DNA of 64,000 nt, taken from positions 1 through 64,000 of the forward strand of contig DATFKA010000107.1 of NCBI GenBank assembly GCA_035268885.1, written 5' to 3'. Position numbers and translations under genes: made by a program. Origin of the DNA: DATFKA01 sp035268885. GTDB taxonomy: Bacteria > Bacteroidota > Bacteroidia > Chitinophagales > Saprospiraceae. Shown piece after piece: positions 53,630 to 61,718 of the stretch; position 1 is the first letter of the stretch, and every line of letters begins with the position of its first letter. The notes beneath the pieces are model-generated. The model saw only the letters and a program-made list of their open reading frames with translations. It had not been told where the DNA came from and did not search any database.

Positions 53630-54781
53630 ATGGCTAGACATTACTACCAAAATGTATTGGAAACCATCGGCAATACGCCTCTAATTAAGCTAAATAGGAT
53701 TACCGAAGAGATTCCGGCCAATGTATTTGCTAAGGTAGAGGCTTACAATCCCGGGCAATCAGCCAAGGATCGTACCGCCTTGTACATGGTAGAGCAGGCA
53801 GAAAAAGAAGGAAAACTCAAACCGGGCGGCACGATTGTGGAGGCCACCTCTGGGAATACCGGCTTTAGTCTTGCAATGATTAGTGCCCTCAAGGGCTATC
53901 GCTGCGTACTCTGCGTAACCACCAAAGCTTCAAAAGAAAAACTGGCATTACTGCGTTCGCTGGGTGCGGAAGTGGTGATTTGTCCGGCCGAAGCGGCTCC
54001 GGAAGATCCTGAGTCTTATTACTCCCAGGCGGCGCGCATTGCTGAAGAAATGCCCAATGCCTTTTATTTGGCACAAAATTACAATCTGAATAACGTAGGC
54101 GCGCACTATCACTCAACGGGTCCGGAGATCTGGAAGCAAACAGAGGGTAAAATCACCCACTACGTCTGCTGTGCCGGTACCGGTGGGACCTTATCCGGTA
54201 CGGCGAAGTACCTCAAGGAGAAAAATCCCGATGTGAAGATCATTGCGGTTGATGCTTACGGCTCCGTCTTGAAGCGCTACTGGGAAGTCGGCTACCTCGA
54301 TAAGAGCGTGATTAAGTCCTGGAAAGTAGAGGGACTGGGCAAAACCATTATCCCGGATAATGTACTCTTCGACCTAATCGACGATTTCATCAAAGTATCC
54401 GATTACGATGCGGCGCATCGGACCCGCGAACTCGCCCGCTCGGAAGCCCTCTTTATTGGCTACTCCGCCGGAGCAGCTCTGGAAGCAGTCTTTACCATCA
54501 AAGACCAGCTAAAACCGACCGATCATGTCGTGGTACTCTTCCCCGATCACGGTACGCGTTACCTGGGAAAGGTTTACGACGACGAATGGATGAAAGCTCA
54601 GGGCTTCATGCGGGAAGAGGACGATAGGTACGCCGGTGATTACCAACCGGGGGAGAGTTCTTCTTCCTACAGCTATAAAGCTGTTAAACAAAAATACCAG
54701 GCCTATTACCGGACTTACCGTCGGAAATACAAGAAATACCTGCGCCAGACGCGTGATTATTTGAATAACCTAAACGATTAA
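53630..54781 (+). CDS. PLP-dependent cysteine synthase / cystathionine beta-synthase
   Basis: A 383-residue PLP enzyme. The Schiff-base Lys is K46 in NPGQSAKDRTALYM, the substrate loop is EATSGNTGFSLAM, and the phosphate loop is CCAGTGGTLSGTAKYL. VFPDHGTRYLGKVYDDEWM-type wording near the end (LFPDHGTRYLGKVYDDEWM) is typical of cystathionine beta-synthases without regulatory CBS domains. A basic, Tyr-rich tail (about 345-383, KYQAYYRTYRRKYKKYL) is an unusual extension. It makes cysteine or cystathionine from serine/acetylserine and sulfide or homocysteine; which one is not certain. It has its own promoter and terminator. Confidence 0.88.
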   Translation: MARHYYQNVLETIGNTPLIKLNRITEEIPANVFAKVEAYNPGQSAKDRTALYMVEQAEKEGKLKPGGTIVEATSGNTGFSLAMISALKGYRCVLCVTTKASKEKLALLRSLGAEVVICPAEAAPEDPESYYSQAARIAEEMPNAFYLAQNYNLNNVGAHYHSTGPEIWKQTEGKITHYVCCAGTGGTLSGTAKYLKEKNPDVKIIAVDAYGSVLKRYWEVGYLDKSVIKSWKVEGLGKTIIPDNVLFDLIDDFIKVSDYDAAHRTRELARSEALFIGYSAGAALEAVFTIKDQLKPTDHVVVLFPDHGTRYLGKVYDDEWMKAQGFMREEDDRYAGDYQPGESSSSYSYKAVKQKYQAYYRTYRRKYKKYLRQTRDYLNNLND

Positions 54782-54807
54782 ACCACCTTTCGGTTGGTTT
54801 ATGATCA

Positions 54808-54849
54808 AGCCACATTGTTGCCGATAATCGTCAATAATGTGGCTTTCTT
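54808..54849 (+). terminator. Terminator after the cystathionine beta-synthase-like gene
   Basis: AGCCACATT and AATGTGGCT form a perfect 9-bp stem, extended by TTG/CAA, followed by TTCTT. A smaller hairpin (AACCACC / GGTTGGTT) precedes it at 54781-54799. Confidence 0.75.
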
Positions 54850-54861
54850 AATTAAAGACCT

Positions 54862-55722
54862 ATGCGCCTTAGCTCGCTTTTTATTCTTTGCAGTTTATTC
54901 GTATTGATTGCCTGTCGGCAAAACAGACCTACACCGACGGATTTGGAAACGACCCGGATGTCCGCTGCCAGGATAGATACTTTAGCGATTCCCCGGCCGG
55001 CTATGGGCGATTCCAGCACCGCGCTGGTTCTTTTACCGGAAGGCTACAATAGCTCGGCCGATTCCTTTCCGGTGGTTTACCTGCTACACGGCTACAGCGG
55101 GGACGCAGAAAGCTGGCTAACACAGATGCCGGCCCTGTGCGATTGGGCTTCGCTATTTGGGCAGATCATTGTCATGCCCGATGGTGCTTACAATAGTTGG
55201 TATATCGACAGCCCCGTAAAGACCGAACAGAAAATGGCTACTCACATTGGACTGGAATTACCCGCGATAATTGATCTGCAGTACCGCAGTATTCCCGATA
55301 AGTCTGGGCGGGCTATTACCGGATTGAGTATGGGTGGACACGGTGCGATGTATCTGGCGGCCCGTTTTCCGGAGCAGTTCGGAGCCGTTAGTAGTATGAG
55401 CGGCGGATTGGATCTACGCCCCTTTCCCAATAATTGGGAGTTACGAGATATACTGGGCAGTCCCCTGGCTTCTGCAAAAAATTGGGAAGACTATTCCGTT
55501 ATTAATCGATTGGAAGCCTATGCAGGTCAGGAAATGCCAATATTAATTGATTGTGGGCTAGATGATTTCTTCTTTGAAGTGAACGAGGCTACCCACGAGC
55601 AGTTACTGGAGCTGGGCATTCCGCACGATTACGTGCTGCGTCCCGGTGGGCACACCTGGGATTACTGGCGGAAAGTAGCTCCGCAGCACCTTTTATTTTT
55701 TGACCAGTTTTTTAATCGATAG
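54862..55722 (+). CDS. Lipoprotein esterase (esterase D / tributyrin esterase family)
   Basis: A 286-residue exported serine hydrolase with a lipoprotein signal (LFVLIACRQ). The catalytic Ser is S156 in GLSMGGHGAMYLA, the oxyanion-hole region is VVYLLHGYSGDAESWL, the acid lies in LIDCGLDDFF and the His in RPGGHTWDYW. It belongs to the PF00756 group that includes S-formylglutathione hydrolases and feruloyl-type esterases. Substrate unknown; it is probably at the outer or inner membrane face. Confidence 0.88.
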   Translation: MRLSSLFILCSLFVLIACRQNRPTPTDLETTRMSAARIDTLAIPRPAMGDSSTALVLLPEGYNSSADSFPVVYLLHGYSGDAESWLTQMPALCDWASLFGQIIVMPDGAYNSWYIDSPVKTEQKMATHIGLELPAIIDLQYRSIPDKSGRAITGLSMGGHGAMYLAARFPEQFGAVSSMSGGLDLRPFPNNWELRDILGSPLASAKNWEDYSVINRLEAYAGQEMPILIDCGLDDFFFEVNEATHEQLLELGIPHDYVLRPGGHTWDYWRKVAPQHLLFFDQFFNR

Positions 55723-56027
55723 ATCACGTCGCTATTACCATCGCCGATATGGAAGCCTGGGGTGAGGTGCCCATTTTTATGCTCGTCGGCAAAACGGGGG
55801 TAGCGATTTTTTCCACTAAGGGAAAACAAAAATAGCAGGTAGATATTAGGGGTCATCACTTTGCTTTTAGGGTAGATCGCCTTAACTTCGAAGCAGCACC
55901 CCACCGCTACGAAACTTTGGGTGTAGCCTATGAGTGGCAGGACCACCATTACTTTCACTCATTGTATACCCATGATCCCGACGGGCATCGCGTGGAGCTG
56001 ACGACTCCCGTGAACCCCCTTTCTTAA
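55719..56027 (+). pseudogene. Broken VOC (glyoxalase/bleomycin resistance-type) gene
   Basis: In one frame the sequence reads IDHVAITIADME, then VPIFMLVGKTGVAIFSTKGK, an in-frame TAG at 55833-55835, and after it GHHFAFRVDRLNFEAAPHRY, YEWQDHHYFHSLYTHDPDGH and RVELTTPVNPLS with a stop at 56025. This is a VOC fold interrupted by a stop codon, with the usual region between the first helix and second strand apparently missing after IADME. It begins at the end of the esterase gene. A small deletion plus a nonsense change is the simplest explanation. A sequencing error cannot account for the missing region. Confidence 0.78.
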
Positions 56028-56047
56028 CCGTACGATAAGCAAACAAG

Positions 56048-56845
56048 ATGCAAATGAAAACCTTACTTTACCTATGCGTACTCCTAACGGCAACACTAGC
56101 CTGTCGCAATAGCAATACTGATCAGCCGGAAGCCGAAACTTCAGCGGTACTGACGGCCGAAGACCGGGATAGCCTCTACCAATACTACCTGAATAAAAAG
56201 CCCAACGATTATCCTACGGATGCCATCCTGGAAAAAGGCAAGTTGTACCCAGAAGACGCCGCGCCTCTGGATAGTAGCTTTCTGATTTACCGCGGTCGCC
56301 TGCTGGAGGCCGTTCAGAATAAGGACCTGATTACTTTGCTGTCTATGCTGGATCAAAATATCAAATGCAGTTTTGGTGACTGCGTGGGTAAAGCGGGCTT
56401 TGCCAAGCTCTGGGAACTGGATAACCCCAACCAAATCGGTAATTCTCCCCTCTGGGAAGAAATGGAAAGGGCACTCCTTGAGGGCGGCTCCTTTGATGGC
56501 AGTGGCCATTTTGCCGCGCCCTACATCTACGCCAACTGGGCGAAAACTTACGACGCTTACGAGTACGGTGTGATCGCCGGTAGGATGGTACGCATGCGAG
56601 CGGAACCTCGCTTGGGCACGGGGATCGTCAAAAACCTTACCTACGATATTGTGAAGATTACGAACGCCAATGGTCCCGACGAGACCATTAACGGCGAGAC
56701 CCACCCCTGGGTAGCCTTACAGACCCTGGACGGCAAAGATGGCCACGTTTGGGGCAAATTCGTGGCTTCTCCCATCGGCTTTAGGGCCGGTTTCCAGAAA
56801 AAAGACGGGGACTGGAAAATGACTTACTTCCTGGCTGGGGATTAA
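56048..56845 (+). CDS. Lipoprotein with SH3-like domain
   Basis: A 265-residue lipoprotein (signal to LTATLACRN). The central part (about 80-150) is helical and contains a Cys pair in NIKCSFGDCVGKAG. The C-terminal part (about 170-265) resembles a bacterial SH3 domain (GVIAGRMVRMRAEPRLGTGI, WVALQTLDGKDGHVWGKFVA). SH3-type domains often bind peptidoglycan peptides; the role here is unknown. Confidence 0.75.
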   Translation: MQMKTLLYLCVLLTATLACRNSNTDQPEAETSAVLTAEDRDSLYQYYLNKKPNDYPTDAILEKGKLYPEDAAPLDSSFLIYRGRLLEAVQNKDLITLLSMLDQNIKCSFGDCVGKAGFAKLWELDNPNQIGNSPLWEEMERALLEGGSFDGSGHFAAPYIYANWAKTYDAYEYGVIAGRMVRMRAEPRLGTGIVKNLTYDIVKITNANGPDETINGETHPWVALQTLDGKDGHVWGKFVASPIGFRAGFQKKDGDWKMTYFLAGD

Positions 56846-56850
56846 AGCCC

Positions 56851-59259
56851 CTACCATTCCACCATCAAACCAATACTCGGTAGCAACTGCCCCTGCGCAT
56901 CCGTGATGCGTTTAAGCTGGTAGCGTTGCTGCGCGATGGGGGCGTCGGGGTTGACCACGATTCCGCCGCCGATCGGACGCCCGTCTTCGTCGAGGGGGCG
57001 GTCCAGGATCAGCTCATCGGTACTGACGCTGTTACCGGTCAGATTTTCGATGTCGAGATAGACGTTCAGACTCCACTTGTCGAAGAACCATTTTTTATCC
57101 ACCCGGAAGTCAACGGTGTTTACGGCACCGTTGCGCAGGGCATTGATGCGGTTAAAATTGCGGATGCCCCGTCCGTTGACGTCCCAGGAAAGGACCAGGT
57201 CCGATTCGTCGGCGAAGGGGGTGGTGGGTAGTCCAGACTGGTAGCGCCAGTTAAGACCCAACTCCCAGTTTTTATCGAATTTTTTACCGAAAGTAATACT
57301 CAGAATGTGTCGGCTATCCCAGGAGGAAGGGGCGAAGTTGCCCTGCGCATCCGTGAATTCACTCCAGCCCAGCGTATAGGCACCGATTCCGTAAAAACCC
57401 TTGTACAGTCGCTGCTGGAAAAGCACCTCCATGCCGTAGGCGCGGCCCTCCGAATCGGGCGTAACGGGTTCGTTACCGATGACGCCGAAGTCTCCTCCCA
57501 GATTGGCCAGAGATACCTGATCGCGCAGGAGAAAAGGATAGTTATTCCACTTCTTGTAATAACCCTCGACCGATATTTTGGAGCTGGCAGCGGTGTTATA
57601 TTCCAGTCCCGCCACCAGTTGTTGGTTTTGGATATAGCTGACATCGTTCTGGCGGTTGACGAAGGTACCGTCTTCCTGGTAGCCCAGCACGGTATAGGGC
57701 GGTAATTGATAGTAGATGCCCGTGTTGAAATTGAAGGAAAAGCGCTCGGTAAAGGCATAGGTCGCCGAGAAGCGCGGTGAAAATTGTTGCAGGGGATTAT
57801 TCATATCGTCTGAATAATCATTGGCGTCGGCGCGGAAGCCCAGGGAGAGAATCAGGCGATCGCCGTCGAACTTTCGGCTCGCTTGCGCGAAAAAGCCGTA
57901 TTTATTCAGCGTGAGATCCGAGCGGAAATCAATCGTCTGGGCACCGGCATTGGTGAAGATGCGATTAAAAGTACGGTTGTTGTACTTGGCGTACTCGTAG
58001 GCAACACCGTAGTTGAATTTATAATCCCCCACGCGCTGGGTGCGCTCCGCCCGAAACTTATTCTCAATCTCCTGCGATTGATAATCCAGGGTCAGATTTT
58101 CTTCGGAGCTATCGTCGTTATTACGGTATTTGATGGCCTCGTTATTGAGCATATTGCGGCTGAGCACAAAGGTCCAGTAGCCATTGTCATTGTAACGTTT
58201 GTAAACGATGCCGTTGGTGTAATTCCACTGGGGCGTGGTGGGTAGATTCTCCAGCAGGAAACGATTGTTTTCGCTATCGTCGGCCTCCAGGTTGAGCTCG
58301 AACTGATCCAGCGCGCCCAGACCGATAAAGGTGATTTCGTTTTTATTGTCAATCTTATGTTTGACCTTTACCTGAAAATCATTGTAGGTCGGCAGAAAAG
58401 GCAGTCCGATCGCATCGAACAGGAACTGTAGGTAAGAGCGGCGAGCCGAGGCCAGAAAGGTGGTTTTATCCCCGATGGGGCCTTCCAGGGTCAGTCCGAT
58501 ATCACTGGAACCGACCATGAAGATACCGCCCAGGCGATCGTCGCGACCGTCGCGTTGCCGGAAATTCAGCACCGAGCTGAGGGCATTACCCCGGTTGGCT
58601 GGAAATGCGCCACTGTAGAAGTCTACCTCCTTGATGAAGTTGACATTAATCAGCCCCACCGGGCCACCCGAAGCGCCCTGGGTGGCGAAGTGATTGATAT
58701 TGGGTACCTCTACATCGTCGAGGTAGAAGCGATTCTCGTTGGGTGCCCCCCCGCGGATAATCAGATCGTTACGGAAAGAGGCGGTGGTGGTTACCCCTGG
58801 CAGAGCTTGTATAACGCGGGAGATATCGCGATTAGCACCGGGATTACGCTGGATCTCCGCCACGCCGATGGTACGTAAGGAGACCGGACTTTCTTCCGTT
58901 TTCCGAAAGGGAGAAGCCTGAATCACTACCTCATCGATCTCTTCACTACTGGACTCCAGGCCGAAGTCGACGATGGCCGGCTTGGAATTAGTCACCTGGA
59001 TTTCGAAGGTCGTTTTTTCGGTATAGCCCAGGAAGGAGGCCGTAACGTCGTACAGATCGGGTTCGAGGCCCGTAATTTCATAATTCCCTTCCTCGTCGGT
59101 AACGGCACCTTTGCCATTCTGGACGACCAATACGTTAGCAAAGGGAATGGGTTCGTTGGTCAGCGCATCGCGCACGGTACCTTTGATGATGCCCGTCTGG
59201 GCAAAAATGGAGATAGGGAGTACCAGTAATAGAATCAGTTGGATAAGTGTCTTTTGCAT
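56851..59259 (-). CDS. TonB-dependent outer-membrane receptor
   Basis: An 802-residue receptor. Signal peptide MQKTLIQLILLLVLPISIFA, then a carboxypeptidase-like domain (GIIKGTVRDALTNEPIPFAN), a plug with PGANRDISRVIQALPGVTTT and RNDLIIRGGAPNENRFYLDD, and a beta-barrel ending SIGLMVEW. It probably imports an unidentified ligand with the TonB system. The gene is convergent with the SH3 lipoprotein gene, 5 bases apart. Confidence 0.9.
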   Translation of the reverse strand: MQKTLIQLILLLVLPISIFAQTGIIKGTVRDALTNEPIPFANVLVVQNGKGAVTDEEGNYEITGLEPDLYDVTASFLGYTEKTTFEIQVTNSKPAIVDFGLESSSEEIDEVVIQASPFRKTEESPVSLRTIGVAEIQRNPGANRDISRVIQALPGVTTTASFRNDLIIRGGAPNENRFYLDDVEVPNINHFATQGASGGPVGLINVNFIKEVDFYSGAFPANRGNALSSVLNFRQRDGRDDRLGGIFMVGSSDIGLTLEGPIGDKTTFLASARRSYLQFLFDAIGLPFLPTYNDFQVKVKHKIDNKNEITFIGLGALDQFELNLEADDSENNRFLLENLPTTPQWNYTNGIVYKRYNDNGYWTFVLSRNMLNNEAIKYRNNDDSSEENLTLDYQSQEIENKFRAERTQRVGDYKFNYGVAYEYAKYNNRTFNRIFTNAGAQTIDFRSDLTLNKYGFFAQASRKFDGDRLILSLGFRADANDYSDDMNNPLQQFSPRFSATYAFTERFSFNFNTGIYYQLPPYTVLGYQEDGTFVNRQNDVSYIQNQQLVAGLEYNTAASSKISVEGYYKKWNNYPFLLRDQVSLANLGGDFGVIGNEPVTPDSEGRAYGMEVLFQQRLYKGFYGIGAYTLGWSEFTDAQGNFAPSSWDSRHILSITFGKKFDKNWELGLNWRYQSGLPTTPFADESDLVLSWDVNGRGIRNFNRINALRNGAVNTVDFRVDKKWFFDKWSLNVYLDIENLTGNSVSTDELILDRPLDEDGRPIGGGIVVNPDAPIAQQRYQLKRITDAQGQLLPSIGLMVEW

Positions 59260-59405
59260 GTTTTTTTTTGGCTCAGTTAGCAGTGTAACTATTAAAAGGA
59301 GAATTGGGTTTAACCCAAAGAGCGCTAATTACGTTAAAACTTCGCAGGTCTTGATTCGCCAATTCAAAATTCAGGTTCAAAATTCATCAAATCACCAAAT
59401 AATTT

Positions 59406-59897
59406 ATGAAACGCATCCCACCCAAACCCGGACAAGAAAGCGTCTGGGATTACCCCCGCCCACCAAAACTGGAGCAAGTCTCGGCGCATCTGCGCGTCGT
59501 CTTCAACGGTGAAATCATTGCCGATACCAACCGCGGTTACCGCGTACTGGAGACCAGTCATCCGCCGGTGTACTACCTGCCGCCGGAAGACGTACGGATG
59601 GACTTTTTGACGGAAGTCCCCCAACGCAAAAGCTTCTGTGAGTGGAAAGGTCAGGCCGCCTATTTCGACTTACAAGTCGGTGATCGGGAGCGTAAAGCCG
59701 CCGCCTGGATCTACCGCGATCCCAGTCCTGCCTTTGCACCCATCGATGGTTACCTGGCTTTTTACGCCAGTAAAGTAGACGCCTGCTACGTGGGCGACGA
59801 GCAGGTACAGGCCCAGGAAGGCGATTTCTACGGCGGCTGGATCACCTCCAAAATTGTTGGTCCCTTCAAGGGGGGGCAGGGCACCTTTGGCTGGTAG
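59406..59897 (+). CDS. DUF427 family protein
   Basis: A 163-residue protein with the DUF427 pattern: VWDYPRPPKLEQVSAHLRVV, LETSHPPVYYLPPEDVRMDF, SFCEWKGQAAYFDL and AFYASKVDACYVGDEQV. A small soluble beta-barrel-like fold is known for the family; the function is not established. Confidence 0.88.
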   Translation: MKRIPPKPGQESVWDYPRPPKLEQVSAHLRVVFNGEIIADTNRGYRVLETSHPPVYYLPPEDVRMDFLTEVPQRKSFCEWKGQAAYFDLQVGDRERKAAAWIYRDPSPAFAPIDGYLAFYASKVDACYVGDEQVQAQEGDFYGGWITSKIVGPFKGGQGTFGW

Positions 59898-59986
59898 AAC
59901 CAATTGGGGATCTGAGGTGTATTTATTAGGGTTCATTACTTCCTTTATAGGCAGGAGTGATTGGTTCTGAAAATCAGTTTTGTCAT

Positions 59987-60015
59987 TGTCCCGTAGGGAC
60001 AGGATATGGGTAGAA
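59987..60015 (+). repeat. Short palindromic dispersed repeat
   Basis: TGTCCCGTAGGGACA is a near-perfect palindrome with a 3-base centre, followed by GGATATGGGTAGAA. I recall sequences of this form (palindrome GTCCCGTAGGGAC plus a nearby GGTAGAA) as common intergenic repeats in Bacteroidota; this is from memory and was not searched. A wider inverted repeat (AGAACCAAT 59896 / ATTGGTTCT 59960) lies just upstream. Confidence 0.5.
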
Positions 60016-60122
60016 TTAGAACCGATTTAATAAGGAGCACCTATTGATCCCCCAAAATGAAGATTTAAAAAAAAACATAACCTCTACCTTCGACCGAAAG
60101 CCTAAAGTAAAAACCACACCAC

Positions 60123-61529
60123 ATGCAACAAATCACCAAACCCGCCGACCTGTTGGACCGGCTCCAGACCTTTGAGGTCTTTTCACAAATCGACACTTCC
60201 GCTTTGCAGTGGATGATTGATCGTTCGGAATACCTACTTTATAAAGAAGGGGACACGGTCTTTAAAGCCGGCGATCCGATCGAAAGAATGCAAGTCATTG
60301 TACAGGGGAGTTACCACGCCTGGTTTAGGCAAAATAATGAGCAGCGGGAACTGGGGACCTGGGGCACTGGCTACGTCACTGGTTTATTACCATTTTCACG
60401 CATGAAAAAAGTGATGGCTACGGCGCGGGCACTCGAAGATACTTATATCCTACAATTGCACAAGCAATATTTTACGGAGATGGTCAACGTCAGTTTTGAG
60501 CTGACCCAGGCGCTGGTTGGGGTGATGAGTAGTCGGATCCGAGATTTTTCCACCCAGCGCTCCCACGAAGAGAAGCTGATGTCGCTGGGCAAACTCTCCG
60601 CCGGCCTGGCCCACGAACTGAATAACCCAGCCTCGGCCATTGTGCGCTCAGCGCAGGAGCTGTACGAAAATATCCATCACACCCCGGAAAAATTTAAAGC
60701 GGTCATGGCGATGCGGGTCACAGAGGAGCAGACCGATCGGGTCAATGCCATCCTCTATGAGAAACTCAAGGCGGAGCGGCCAGAATTATCCATTATGGAC
60801 CAGCAGGATGCGATGGATGATATTCTCGATTGGCTGGACGATCAGGATATAGAAGAAGGGGACGACATGGCCGAGACCTTTGTAGAGTTTGGGATGCGTA
60901 CCGACGAGCTGGATCAGGTCGCTGATATTATGGCCGGACAATACCTGAAACCGGTGCTCGCCTGGATGGAACGCACCCTGGCTCTGGAACGGCTGGTTGA
61001 CGAGATCCGGGAATCTTCAGGACGGATTGCGGAGCTGGTTTCATCCGTCAAAGAATATTCACACATGGATCGCTCCAGCGCCAGAGAATTCACTCAACTC
61101 AAGGATGGCCTTAACAACACCCTGATTATTCTTAAGCACAAACTAAAAGCCAAACAGATCAAGGTGGATAAAGATTTTGCACCAGATTTGCCTAAATTTA
61201 AGGCTTACGTGGGGGAGCTGAATCAGGTCTGGACCAACCTCATTGCCAATGCCATCGACGCGATGGATAAAGGCGGAGAGCTGAAAGTGAAAACTGCTTG
61301 TCATGAAAATTATCTCCGGGTAGATATTACCGATAACGGACACGGCATACCGGAAGAGATCCGAGAGGATATTTTTGAGTCCTTCTTTTCGACCAAACCG
61401 GTCAGCGAAGGAACGGGTATGGGCCTGGATATTACGAAGCGCATCGTGGAACGACACGGCGGCCATATCCAGCTGGACTCCGAACCCGGCTGTACGACTT
61501 TTTCCGTTCGCTTCCCGCTGGTGAGCTGA
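60123..61529 (+). CDS. Soluble sensor histidine kinase with cNMP-binding domain
   Basis: A 468-residue cytoplasmic kinase. Residues 10-120 are a cyclic-nucleotide-binding-type fold (LYKEGDTVFKAGDPIERMQV). The phospho-acceptor is H164 in LSAGLAHELNNPASAIV. The ATPase domain has TNLIANAIDAMDKGG (N box), DNGHGIPEEI (G1) and GTGMGLDITKRIVERHGGHI (G2). There is no transmembrane segment. Its probable partner is the receiver fused to a thioredoxin-reductase-like flavoprotein downstream; the two are separated by a 90-bp mobile element at 61606-61695. Confidence 0.93.
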   Translation: MQQITKPADLLDRLQTFEVFSQIDTSALQWMIDRSEYLLYKEGDTVFKAGDPIERMQVIVQGSYHAWFRQNNEQRELGTWGTGYVTGLLPFSRMKKVMATARALEDTYILQLHKQYFTEMVNVSFELTQALVGVMSSRIRDFSTQRSHEEKLMSLGKLSAGLAHELNNPASAIVRSAQELYENIHHTPEKFKAVMAMRVTEEQTDRVNAILYEKLKAERPELSIMDQQDAMDDILDWLDDQDIEEGDDMAETFVEFGMRTDELDQVADIMAGQYLKPVLAWMERTLALERLVDEIRESSGRIAELVSSVKEYSHMDRSSAREFTQLKDGLNNTLIILKHKLKAKQIKVDKDFAPDLPKFKAYVGELNQVWTNLIANAIDAMDKGGELKVKTACHENYLRVDITDNGHGIPEEIREDIFESFFSTKPVSEGTGMGLDITKRIVERHGGHIQLDSEPGCTTFSVRFPLVS

Positions 61530-61605
61530 TTTTTTCACGAAAGTGGAATCACCAAACCCAGACTGGCGAAGCCAGGTAGGCTTGCAAAGTCTTAGTTTAT
61601 CCCTA

Positions 61606-61695
61606 AGAAGTTGTTTTAAAACGCCTCACTGAGTCCTTGGCAACACATTGAAAGCCGTTATTAATCATCTCACCAGGAATTCTTAAACAACTTCT
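61606..61695. mobile_element. 90-bp MITE-like element with inverted terminal repeats
   Basis: The left end AGAAGTTGTTTTAAAACGCC and right end AATTCTTAAACAACTTCT are inverted repeats over about 15 bases. The same two ends, each with about 26-29 bases of shared sequence, bracket the cassette at 36545-38217. The element lies in the gap between the histidine kinase gene and its likely regulator. No ORF. Confidence 0.6.
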
Positions 61696-61718
61696 GATTT
61701 AAAATTCAACAATTGTAT

